From Peronospora farinosa (lineage: Eukaryota; Oomycota; Peronosporomycetes; Peronosporales; Peronosporaceae): 64,000 bases of DNA. The DNA is taken from assembly GCA_947646735.1 (NCBI GenBank), contig CANTFK010000785.1, positions 1 to 64,000 on the forward strand, in the 5' to 3' direction. This document shows, in pieces, positions 43,325 to 52,576 of this stretch. The notes beneath the pieces are model-generated. The model was not told the DNA's origin. It worked only from the letters and a program-made list of their open reading frames with translations, and did no database searches. Both the position numbers and the translations under genes were made by a program. Every line of letters starts with the position of its first letter. The first letter of the stretch is position 1.

Positions 43325-45900
43325 AGTGCGTATCGATTTGAGACTTTAAAAACAAGTTGAAGCGAGGAAGTTCACGAATGGACGCACTTTATTGAGAAAA
43401 TGTAGGGAAGACGTGTCTCCATGTGATATGTGCGAAGCTTCTTACCTTCAATTGAGGAGAAGGGCTTTCTATGGCGTTCCCAAGAAAAGACTAGGATGAG
43501 CTCGCTGACGCAACCAGCTCCGTATAATGGACAGAGCATTGCCATTCGACCAATTTACCGGCCTTACAATCACTTGGACCAATTAGTTAATCTTTTGCTG
43601 CTTAGAGTAAGACCGATGCAGCAGACTATCTTTTTTTGAATCCCGCGGTCTTTACAGTCCTGTACTTTCCCATGCTTCCTGCCATCCTTGTAGCCAGAGA
43701 ACGGTCTATACTATGTTCTTCCTCCTGCGATTGTTAGTGCCAGAGAAACTGGCTATTCCCTGCTTCCTAGTCGACGAGTGGTAGATGCAGAATGCTGCCA
43801 TTCTGCACCATCATTATCAATTTCACTCTGAAGCGCAGACGCAAACGAGGAAAAAGACCATGCGCCTCGATTCCATCCTTTTCGTAGCTGTTCTATCTGC
43901 TTTTTTTAACGTCTCGTCGACACACTCAATCTCGACATCAGGGCGATCAACCGTGGTCGGCGTGGAGCCGACCAAAGAAGAAAGGACCCCTAGCTTACCT
44001 GTCTTCGACTCAGTCATTAAAAAGGTCAAGTCAATGACGTTTAGTGGTATGGAGGAAATGGTAGATGTAAATAATCTGGTGAAAACCTATAAGACCTTAA
44101 AGCTCCACAAGAACATCCCGTCTCGCAACGAACGCTATGATGCCTGGATCAAGTATTCAGAAAAGACTTCTTCAGACACCTTAAAAGCGGAACTAGAGTC
44201 GTCAGGACGTGACGGAGAAGAAATTTTTCTGAAGGTGCTAAAAGCCTTCATAATAGCTGGTGTACACGGAGATATTCAGACCAAATTGGAGACTGCGCTG
44301 CTGGAATCTTGGAAAAAGAGGAAATTGGGTTCGCTTGGCGTTTTTAGGATGTTGAAGCTGGGCAAGCCAATTGATCCCATGCTTTACATCACACTGCTTC
44401 CAATGTGGGTAAAGTATTCGAAAAATAATATTCGTGACATGAGTAAAGCGGTATCCTCTTTTCGTGGCAATATTCGTCTGAGGTTGCTTGAGGATTTAAG
44501 TAATATTGATGGTGCTGAAGATGTCGGGAGCTATTACAGGATGATCTGTTGATGACTTGGAGGAATGATAAACTATCTGCGGAGAACCTCTTTACTGAGC
44601 TGAAACCTTTTGAGGAAGGTCATAGCGATTTTTACTCTTACATGTGGGCCAAGTATGTGTTACAGGCATCCGATCCGCTCAAAGATATCAAATTAGCGAT
44701 ACCGAAGGTGTTAGAAATTCACGGTGATGAAGGCCTTCTGAAGATGCTTGACGCTTTGGAAAAGGAACATGTTGAAGAAGACATACAGGGCGAATTGAAG
44801 TCTGCGTTGATGACCTCTTGGAAAAACCAAAGTAAGTCTGCGGATGACGTCTTCAAGCTGTTGAAGCTTGATGTGAAACCTGATCCGACCCATCCGATGA
44901 ACGTCAAACGGCTTAGTCTGTGGGTCATGTATATGGAAAAATATGAGGCTATGCCGGAGACACGGATGACAGAGGTGATAGGTCATTATGATCTCGACTT
45001 CGCTTTGATGGTTAATGACGGTTTGAGAGAGACGAGGCATATATATGCTGCGAGATTTCTACATATTTCACTGGTAGATCGGTTACAGCATTTCGAAGGG
45101 GGTTATAAAGATCGGGTTGTTCAAGTATTTAAGATACTAAAACTTGACAATGGTCTGGATAAACTTCTTGACAAGCCAAACCTCGACCTTTTTTATCGCT
45201 ATGCGGAAAAGTATGAATGGAAGCGGACAAAGGAAGCGTCTCTGATCACAGCAGCCAGAACTGTTTATGAAGATATCCCTTTACGCCAAATGCTTAAAGC
45301 CGCGTTGAAGAATGATGATACGGCTAGACTCTTGCTTCAGGAGCTGGATAAAGTTAAAGGAATTGACCCCATTTGAAAGACCAACATTCTCTTTAAGTCT
45401 CGAGAAGTTTCCGCCGTCCTTTTTGGCTAATGCACATGTGTGAGGGCAAGTTAGCTGTCACACACCTCGACAAGTTGTTCATGAGCTTTAAAATCGTCAA
45501 TAATACATATCATTTCTTTTATATTTAAATATCGCAGAATTACAGCGGAATATCAATCTTAACGATGATAGAAAGCAAGATGAAAAGGGTGTCATGGTCT
45601 TCTTTAGGTCGGCCTTCATTTACAATATAGTGTTGCCCTACTTATCTTCTAATAATGCATGCTTCTTCTGTACGACCTTTGTTTTTGCTTGATTAAAAAC
45701 GCTTAGGAAATAGCTTTAGCTCACTACATTCGTACTAGCTTATCGCTAGTAGCTGCGTGGCAGGAAGTATTTGTCAGGTGTCGTTGCCGGTTCTAGAAAG
45801 GTAAGAAACCGAGACTTCACAAGATTTGTGTTTATGTTGAAGGACTTGATCACGGACAAAGTAAGAAATGTTGTGCTGGTGGTTGAAAGGTTTACTAGGG
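43213..45900 (+). repeat. Duplicated effector locus, downstream (longer) copy
   Basis: Direct repeat of 31868-33427 about 11 kb upstream, covering promoter, gene and 3' flank. The block between the two copies holds six conserved genes. Confidence 0.85.
43860..45376 (+). pseudogene. Secreted LWY-repeat (RXLR-type) effector, frameshifted
   Basis: Starts at ATG 43860 with a signal peptide (MRLDSILFVAVLSAFFNVSS, cleavage probably after the next few residues). No clear RXLR follows, but an EER-type motif does (PTKEERTP, about residue 44). The body is a series of alpha-helical LWY/WY repeats. Examples are KTYKTLKLHKNIPSRNE with WIKYSEK, FRMLKLGKPIDPML with MWVKYSKN, VFKLLKLDVKPDPTHP with LWVMYMEKYEAM, and FKILKLDNGLDKLLDKPNLD. 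The first frame ends at 44552. Coding resumes in the -1 frame and runs to 45376. The shift lies in about 44510-44550, since the second frame already reads as the expected repeat just before 44552. Such proteins are delivered into host plant cells to suppress defence. It is a pseudogene or an assembly error. Confidence 0.8.
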
Positions 45901-45961
45901 CGTCGTAAGAAAGATCACGGGAATACACGACTGTGATAAACTCGGTCAAAAATGCATATAC

Positions 45962-46260
45962 TGTAAATTTGATACTCTTTCTTTTAAGAGGTATTAAATA
46001 TATTCCTAAAGATATCGGTAATATCGTACTGTACCGGTTGTGGTAAGGTAACTGATATCGGAGTTACTAAGTACAATATGTTGGAAATCTTGGTGCACAG
46101 TCGCGGAGCTGGCCGACTCCTGGGAGAAGTCGCGTGAGCAGTTATAGTGCCGGATGATTCTAAGCAACTGTCGTGTGAAATCAACACGAAGTAAGATCAA
46201 ATGCGAGTTGCTATGATCAGGAATATATAATTTACTTACTCTCTAGATTCCTCTCTCGTG
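45962..46260 (+). repeat. Family A-like LTR remnant
   Basis: TGTAAATTTGATACTC followed by AAGAGGTATTAAATAT and GATATCGGTAATATCG resemble the first 80 bp of the A LTR (15600-15680), including its palindrome. It weakens further on. It may be a solo LTR; the right end is not clear. Confidence 0.5.
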
Positions 46261-46474
46261 CACAAGTCGTTCTAATTCAACAGGTTATGAGCCCAAGAGA
46301 CGGGCCTGAGCATTCTGTCGGCGGATACGTACATTCCCGACAGGGGAGGATTCGCTCGCGAAAGGAGCGACGATGACAAGGAGACGCCACTGTCCAACAT
46401 GGAAGTGTGCTCGCAGCACTCACGCGGTTGGAGACACGCAAATACACTATTTAAAGAGCCAGTGTAAGCGTGTC

Positions 46475-47496
46475 TGTGGTGTGTGGGTCCTCAAAATTGT
46501 ATGATGAGACCACATACCACTCACTGTGCCGGACTACCGACTGTCGGAGGGGGTACCCCGATGCCGCGTATGGACATTCTTCTCACCTTGTGTACCCGTC
46601 GGCTGGCGGGTTGCACTCTTCGGAGGACTTGGTGAAGATGTAGATGTCTGCCTTGAGGGAGGTAGACCTGGGGGGCCTCGAGTGGATAAGCTTTACTCGG
46701 TGGGCCGGTAGAAGGCCACTCGATAAGCTTTGTCAAGAGTGGGCTTAGAGCCAAATTCTTCAGGGAGCTTATCCCTGGCATTTTCCTTCTTGTTTCAGTG
46801 GTATCAACCACCTGACCTTTACGTTGCTCCCGGACCGTGAGGTGAGGGAGACCGCTTCCGATAGCGGGTCTTGGGGGGGGGTGTTGCTACTCGAACGAGC
46901 TCACAGGCCAAATACATTCTGGAGCTCTATTCGCACTTGAACTTCGCTACACAACTGTCTTCGACGGGGGGCCAAAATTTATCCCTTCCCGGAACAGTGA
47001 GTAACTTAGAGAAAGTTCGTTTTGGGTGACGGAGTCGTGCCACGTAGATCGCAAATTGAGTAGTATTTAATATAGTCCTACCCATTTAACTCCTTTACTC
47101 TATCCTTGCCTGAAGCTCTGATTTCTTGCGTCGACTGGTCTGATTCTTGTGTTAACTGGTTCGGAGTGGCTGAACCCCGAGGGGCCGAGTTTGGCCGATG
47201 AGGGACCCAGGTCTACAGATGAGGGACCGGGTCGAGCAACGAGGGGCCGAGGTCGACCAATGAGGGACCGGGTCGACCAATGAGGGGGCCAGGTCGATCA
47301 ACGAGGGGCCATGATCAACTCCCTTTGGTACCGGTTAACCGGTACCCTGATACTGATTTTTCTTCGGTAGGTCCTGCGGATTGTTCTCCACCAACGGTTG
47401 CTCCCCTTCGAGGCCCCTGTCCCTGACCCACGGTCTATACTCCGACTCCAACTGGATTCTGGGACCTCCACATCACCAAATTAGCACTTCACCACA
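46475..47496 (-). repeat. Family D 3' LTR
   Basis: 1022 bp with TGTGGTGTGTG start and CACTTCACCACA end, repeated (first 741 bp visible) at 63260-64000. It includes a tandem array at about 47175-47320. A polypurine tract (AGGGGGCGGA, minus strand) lies just inside at 47497-47506. Confidence 0.85.
47175..47320 (+). repeat. About 24-bp tandem repeat in D LTR
   Basis: Six or so degenerate copies of a unit with GGTCGACCAATGAGGGACCG. It begins again at the right end of the window (63970-64000). It is the counterpart of the minisatellites in D'. Confidence 0.8.
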
Positions 47497-47602
47497 TCCG
47501 CCCCCTGCACTTGCTCAACCGTACCACGGATTGAGCACGCGCATGCCTTCACTTCCTTCGTCACGTAGGTCCTTTACTGTCCCCATTGCTGCTCATCCAT
47601 CT

Positions 47603-47890
47603 CTAATTCGTGTCTTTCCAGCCATGTCTTCCCCTGGTTCTGACCCACCGTCTGCTGACCCACCGTCCGCTTATCAATCGTCTGAAGATCCGACCATGGT
47701 CGTCTTTTGAACATGAATCTTCTTTTCTCTTCGATCCTATTTTGTGTGCTTGTCCATCTCCTATCTCCTCTTGCCATGTTTTCCTCTGTTCTAGTTGATC
47801 TTGGTAATTTTCTACCTTTGTTCTCCATTCTTCTGTACTCCTAACTCCTGGAATTTCGAGGCCGCCCCGCAGGCGAATTAAGTCTTCCAA
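47603..47890 (-). CDS. Small ORF downstream of the D chromodomain
   Basis: 95 codons (MEDLIRLRGGLEIPGVRSTE), charged and helical (WRTKVENYQDQLEQRKTWQE), with a basic C-terminus. It follows the chromodomain frame before the 3' LTR and may be a pol extension or a separate ORF. No domain recognised. Confidence 0.35.
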   Translation of the reverse strand: MEDLIRLRGGLEIPGVRSTEEWRTKVENYQDQLEQRKTWQEEIGDGQAHKIGSKRKEDSCSKDDHGRIFRRLISGRWVSRRWVRTRGRHGWKDTN

Positions 47891-47972
47891 CGAGGGGCTG
47901 GGCCGACCAATGAGGGACCAGGTCTATCGATGAGGGACTCGGTCTACCTTCCAAGGATCTTGCTACCGTCTG

Positions 47973-49129
47973 CTAGTCTTCATGGCTTTGCATTTCTTCG
48001 AAGCGGTTATGGCTTGTCTTCTTGCGCTCGAAGTCCCGGAGTAAAGCTCCGCAATTCAGATCCACTTCGTCCACCCACGAGGGGTCAGGGTTTCCCTTCC
48101 ATTGCACGAGTAATTCTCGTTGTTGCCTCCCATATTGAGACTTCTTGTCTGTACGACTCTCTAAAATTTCTTCGACTTCATACTCGCCTTCTTCCAATTC
48201 CCGCACCCAGCTGTCTTCTGGTAGCAGACATTTGTCGAAGTCGGCTCGATCTGTTCCATCCACTTTCAGCTCGCTGTTAGGTCGATCGGGGAACTCTCTG
48301 ACGGGCTTGAGCTTGTAGATGTGCACGATTGGGGATAGTCTGTATTCTGTACCTCGTAACTCCAGACGTACTGCATGATCTCCGAATAATTCTCGGACTC
48401 GGAACGGTCCGTGCCATAGGTGGGCCAATTTTTTGGCATACCCCTCTTTCACCCGGTCTAAGTATAACCATAACCGGGCCCCTGACTTAATTTCTTGGCC
48501 GACTACCCCTTCATTATGCGCTTGTACCTGATCCTGATTAGCCGCCCGTAAATTCTCGTTGACTTGGTCTCTTGCTCGCTGATAGTGACTCTGAATCCGA
48601 TATCTCCATCTCCGAGGTCCTGATTCTCGGCGTCGAGTGTTCAACACCGGAAAATAGTCTCAAGATTGGTCCTAGCATCCCATCCATGGACCAGAAAAAA
48701 CGGTGTTTCCTCCCGCACTCTGTCTTGAGCCGTGTTTAACGCGAAAGATAACCGTTCCGCGTATTCATCCCAGTCTCGCTGTCCCACGTCGGCTACGTAC
48801 ATCTTCAGCAATCTTGTTAGCTTCTGACCATTCTCTCCGCAGTGCCGTTTGCTTGAGGTCGGTAGGCCATGGTCGCTCTCTGACGTTGACCCACCATACG
48901 ACTGAACGCTCGGAAGAAGTCCGACATAAACCCCGGTTCCCGATCGTGACGAATCGTCTCACTGACGCCAAAAAGGCGGAAAACGCATTCCTCATGTCCC
49001 TCAGCTACTGTCTGAGCTGTCCGTGACGCACTAGCCTTAGCCATCACATAACCTGTGAGCAGGTCGACCCAGATCAGTAGTTCCGTATTTCCTTTATGCG
49101 ACTTGGGGAGAGATGGTATGTGGTCCATC
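47973..49129 (-). pseudogene. Family D integrase core and chromodomain
   Basis: 49128-48817 has the catalytic core: Asp in LLIWVDLLTGYV, Asp in IRHDREPGFMSDFF and Glu in QANGTAERMV. A frameshift follows near 48700-48820. 48647-47973 has the integrase C-terminal domain (KKLAHLWHGPFRVRELFGDH). It ends with a chromodomain (EYEVEEILESRTDKKS, RELLVQWKGNPDPSWVDEVD), the module that targets chromoviruses to marked chromatin. Element B is inserted at its 5' end. Confidence 0.85.
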
Positions 49130-49471
49130 TGTAACGGGGCTAGAACGTACCGTCACTAGCTTACACGTGCGCTCGAGGAAGACTCAAGCCCAAGTATTAG
49201 GTATTAAGTAAATGCAACTCTGATTTTATTTTTGGTTTTAATTCGTACTAATTACGAAGATTTTAGTCGTAATAAATACGACAGTGTTCCCGCCTTTCGG
49301 GAACCACACAATTTCAGGTTGATTTATCATTGGTCCATATTGGGGACTTTAGGCCCAATAATAAACCAATAATAAATTACCACGCTGTGCCCGCTATTCG
49401 GGCCCAGCACCTGCCTACATATGTAATTGTTTATTTGTGTTAATACTATGTGTGTAATGTAGCCCATTACA
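49130..49471 (-). repeat. Family B 3' LTR
   Basis: 342 bp, TGTAACGGGGCTAG to CCCATTACA. It differs from the other copy (56535-56876) at only about three bases. The preceding five bases are CCATC. Confidence 0.95.
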
Positions 49472-49484
49472 TCACCCCCTTCTC
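49472..49484 (-). other. Polypurine tract of family B
   Basis: AGAAGGGGGTGA on the minus strand immediately before the 3' LTR. The antisense ORF starts next to it. Confidence 0.7.
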
Positions 49485-50989
49485 ATGACAGCGCTCACCA
49501 ACCGTGAGTGCTCAACTGTCGAAAACCCTTCGCCTACAAACGAACAAGCAATGTCCGGATACCCAAAACCCAGTCCAGCATCGCCCCCAAGGAACGTCAG
49601 CGGGAGTGCATCAACCACATCATGGCGCGGCAGCTCATACCTTGGTCCCTGTACGACTTGTCCGGAGCTCACTCTCCGGACTCGCTGGACATGATGCGGG
49701 ACTACTTACGCAGATTTCGAAAACTGCGCGGGAAAGGTCTTGATGGAATCGAGCATGAATCTCTAATTAGTTCTTGGTGTGCCTTCATCCAACGTTGGAA
49801 TCGGATGCTCGAGGATGGTAGCAGCTTCCAGTTATGGCTCGCCAATCGAGAGGAACTTCGCGCCGATCACTCCATCGGCGCGCTATGTGTGAGGAAGCTT
49901 GGAATGAGGACCGTCTCTGCTTCGTCCATGTAAATGAAGGATGCCAATCTTGTGACTCGACTCCACGCCCAACTCATGACGAATGGCGACGACACATCGC
50001 TGAGTGTCCACTCAGTGATCGCGAACGAAGTTAGATTGCAAAGTATGAGCGAAGTCTGAGCGAACGGAGAAGCGCAGTTATTCGTGGTGCGCCTCGCTCG
50101 CAGCACCACTCGCGACAGCGGAGTCAATCTCCGCGGGATCATCAGCGCAGGGCAGCGACACGTTCGCTTGCCCGTCCTGCTTCGCGATTCTTGCCTCGCA
50201 ATCGTGATATGTATTCACCGCGACGTTCTCGTTCACGGCATCGTTCTCGTTCGCGACATCGTTCTCGTTCACGGCATCGTTCTCGTTCGCGACATCGTTC
50301 TCGTTCACGGCATCGTTCTCGTTCGCGACATCGTTCTCGTTCGCGTCATCGTTCCCGTTCCCGACGACGTGGATCTCCTTACCTCTCGTTTGTCACGAGA
50401 GCGTTCGCGTGCTCGCCCGCCTTGGAATAGTCCGACTTCGTGGCTTCATACGACAGAACCACATCTGGAACGTCACGAAGGAGCGAGGAACGTGGTTCCC
50501 ATGTATCCTGCTCGGGAGGGAATCCAAGCCAACGTACTCGGTACCTGCGCACGGATGGAACCGCACGCTTCTCATGATCCGACTGCAGTAATGGTTGTGA
50601 AGGGTCCTCGTGACCCACAATCCGGTCTACAATCCAGCGCACCTGTCCCTCCGCATCAACAAGCGGAGGAGGGCCCTCGTGATGGTAGTGCTGGCGTCCT
50701 GGTTGCTCAGGACGATGTTGATCAGGCCGTGAACATAGCTGCCGATGCTCGGCTGGAGGCTGAGGCTGCCAGTGAACGTGCTGCCCAGGCGGAGATGACT
50801 TCGAGTGAGACCCGGCAGTCGAACCGTGAACTGCTCGAACGGATAAGGATTCTGGAGCGCCAGATGCTTGGTCAGGTTCAGACGGGATCGAGACCCCGCC
50901 CCATGTCATCGGCGCGTCGAGCGCGACGGGAAGGCCGTTCGACTTACGAACCCCTGAAGCCGGCGTCGGAGCCAAACCGTAAAGCGTAG
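49485..50989 (+). pseudogene. Antisense accessory ORF of family B
   Basis: Coding-like sequence on the strand opposite to pol, in three frames. From 49485: a Ser/Pro-rich start, then a globular part (MMRDYLRRFRKLRGKGLDG followed by SLISSWCAFIQRWNRML). From 49834: a candidate zinc-binding motif C-x2-C-x7-H-x5-H-x3-C (CQSCDSTPRPTHDEWRRHIA, then EC), one stop, and an Arg-Ser-His domain coded by 18-bp repeats (50220-50370). From about 50400: a polar section and a coiled coil (AVNIAADARLEAEAASERAA, then NRELLERIRILERQML) to the stop at 50989. The last 600 bp overlap the chromodomain gene. Family C has a similar ORF at the same place. Function not recognised. Confidence 0.5.
50220..50372 (+). repeat. 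18-bp tandem repeat coding for Arg-Ser-His
   Basis: About eight copies of CGTTCTCGTTCACGGCAT alternating with CGTTCTCGTTCGCGACAT. In the antisense ORF it encodes SRSRHR repeats, an RS-type domain. The other strand reads NENDVA repeats. Confidence 0.9.
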
Positions 50990-51548
50990 CCGGACGATAT
51001 TCCTTCAGCCGCCCGACATAGAATGTCGGGTGGAGTCGCAGTGAAGAGGGGACGTCGAGTGTATAAGCGTCGCCGATTGCCTTCAGAACCTTGAATGGAC
51101 CGATGAAGCGTGGCGCGAGTTTACTCGCGCCCAGATTAGTGACCGCAGAATCCCTTAAACCTTCCGTAGATAATAATACACGGTCACCTTTCTCAAACTT
51201 GCTCATGTTCTTTCTTCCATGTTTGTCAGCGTTCACTTTTTGTTGGTCCACCGCAGATTGTAGTACGTCGCGTACAAACCGGGTGATGGCTTGACGTTGG
51301 AGTATAAATTCCGACACAGCCATGTCATCAATTGGTCGCGCCGACTCAATCGGCGCGTAGTTGGCAGTAGGCGAACGCTTACCCGAAGACGGGTCAATCA
51401 ACGTCTGCGCAGTCCATCGAGCTAATGGGGACGCCACGTCTGATGGCGTCAAAATGGCCGTCTTTGCCTTGGATCGTGTTACTGCATTCGCGCTCAAAAT
51501 ACCGTGAGCTGCACTCGATCCTTGTTTATCACCTTTATCCCCCCCAGA
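50379..51548 (-). CDS. Family B integrase C-terminal domain and chromodomain
   Basis: Follows the integrase core after a one-base shift at a C run (51539-51547 on the plus strand). It encodes a helical part with VLQSAVDQQKVNADKHGRKN, the SH3-like domain (KLAPRFIGPFKVLKAIGDAY), a Pro/Gln/His-rich linker, and a chromodomain near the end (VRWIVDRIVGHEDPSQP, RYRVRWLGFPPEQDTWEPRS). It would tether new copies to particular chromatin. The antisense ORF overlaps its linker and chromodomain. Confidence 0.88.
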   Translation of the reverse strand, partial: SGGDKGDKQGSSAAHGILSANAVTRSKAKTAILTPSDVASPLARWTAQTLIDPSSGKRSPTANYAPIESARPIDDMAVSEFILQRQAITRFVRDVLQSAVDQQKVNADKHGRKNMSKFEKGDRVLLSTEGLRDSAVTNLGASKLAPRFIGPFKVLKAIGDAYTLDVPSSLRLHPTFYVGRLKEYRPATLYGLAPTPASGVRKSNGLPVALDAPMTWGGVSIPSEPDQASGAPESLSVRAVHGSTAGSHSKSSPPGQHVHWQPQPPAEHRQLCSRPDQHRPEQPGRQHYHHEGPPPLVDAEGQVRWIVDRIVGHEDPSQPLLQSDHEKRAVPSVRRYRVRWLGFPPEQDTWEPRSSLLRDVPDVVLSYEATKSDYSKAGEHANALVTNER

Positions 51549-52576
51549 GTGGAGCCACTAGGTGTTGTGGGTCGCCCCACGGCCAGGACAATAGGAACAC
51601 GAGGGTGACGAGCCGAATTCACAAAAAATGGCGTCAACCCTGTTGACGCGTGTACGGCGTTGTTGAGTGCGAACTCAGCGAGTGGTAAAACTGCACTCCA
51701 ACTTGTAAATGACGTAGCATAACTCCGAAGAACATCTTCGAGGACTCGATTCACGCGCTCGATCTGCCCATCCGTTTCCGGATGGGCTGCCGTCGACATC
51801 AGCAGTTTTGTCCCGAGGAGTTCGAAAAGTGATGTCCAAAATGCGGACGTAAAACGCGGATCACGGTCCGAAACAATGTTTTCTGGAAGGCCATGATGAC
51901 GGAACACCGCGTCAATGAAGTGCGCCGCGGTCTCTGCCGCGGTGACCTTAGCGTGAACAGGCACGAGATGTGTTATCTTGCTGAATCTGTCAACAAAGAC
52001 CAAGATGCCCGTTCGAGCTTGGCTATCGGGCGCAAGCCCGAAGATAAAGTCCATCGAAACTGATCTCCAGGCCTCTGCTGCAATTGGCAACGATCTCAAG
52101 GGAGCCTGTGACGATGGAGATGGCTTCACACGCTGGCATATTTCGCACGTTCGGATCCAGTTGCGTGCCCACTTATACATGTGGGGCCAGAAGAAGTCTC
52201 GAGACACAGCCGCGAAAGTCTTTTCGCGACCTAAATGGCCGCCAGCAGGAGCATCGTGATACTCGTGAATGATTCTTGCACGCAAATCCATGTCATTGGC
52301 AATCACCGTGCGAGGAGAATCGAATTGGTCGATGCTATACAGAAGCAAATCGCCATCTAAACTGTATCGATGAATATGGTCGCGCTTGGTACGATATAAT
52401 GCTCCCACTGCAGCAACTCTGGGAGCACGCAGATACTCGATAATGTCTGCATAATCTGAGTCACCCTTGTACGCTGCGACGATCTCATCGAATAAACACG
52501 GCTCGGGTGTAACCCGAGTTAAGTTCAGCGATACACACATTGCACATCGGCCATCATCGTCCTCGTCATCAGTAGC
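51494..52576 (-). CDS. Family B integrase (zinc finger and DDE core)
   Basis: In the same frame as RT/RNase H but separated from it by a single TAG at 52577-52579. The zinc-binding end shows HEYHDAPAGGHLGREKTFAA and CEICQRVKPSPSS. The core shows Asp in VSMDFIFGL, Asp in IVSDRDPRFTSAFW and Glu in DGQIERVNRVLED. It ends early at 51494 because of a frameshift in a run of seven G; the next frame carries on at once. All catalytic residues are kept. Confidence 0.92.
   Translation of the reverse strand, partial: ATDDEDDDGRCAMCVSLNLTRVTPEPCLFDEIVAAYKGDSDYADIIEYLRAPRVAAVGALYRTKRDHIHRYSLDGDLLLYSIDQFDSPRTVIANDMDLRARIIHEYHDAPAGGHLGREKTFAAVSRDFFWPHMYKWARNWIRTCEICQRVKPSPSSQAPLRSLPIAAEAWRSVSMDFIFGLAPDSQARTGILVFVDRFSKITHLVPVHAKVTAAETAAHFIDAVFRHHGLPENIVSDRDPRFTSAFWTSLFELLGTKLLMSTAAHPETDGQIERVNRVLEDVLRSYATSFTSWSAVLPLAEFALNNAVHASTGLTPFFVNSARHPRVPIVLAVGRPTTPSGSTLGGIKVINKDRVQLTVF

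Noticed and set aside
47381..47710. Antisense ORF in family D like those of B and C
   Set aside because: It starts inside the LTR, is only 109 codons, and shows no resemblance to the other two; kept only as a weak possibility.
50078..50308. Minus-strand ORF of NENDVA repeats
   Set aside because: It is the complement of the 18-bp repeat that encodes the RS/RH domain; it is not continuous with pol.
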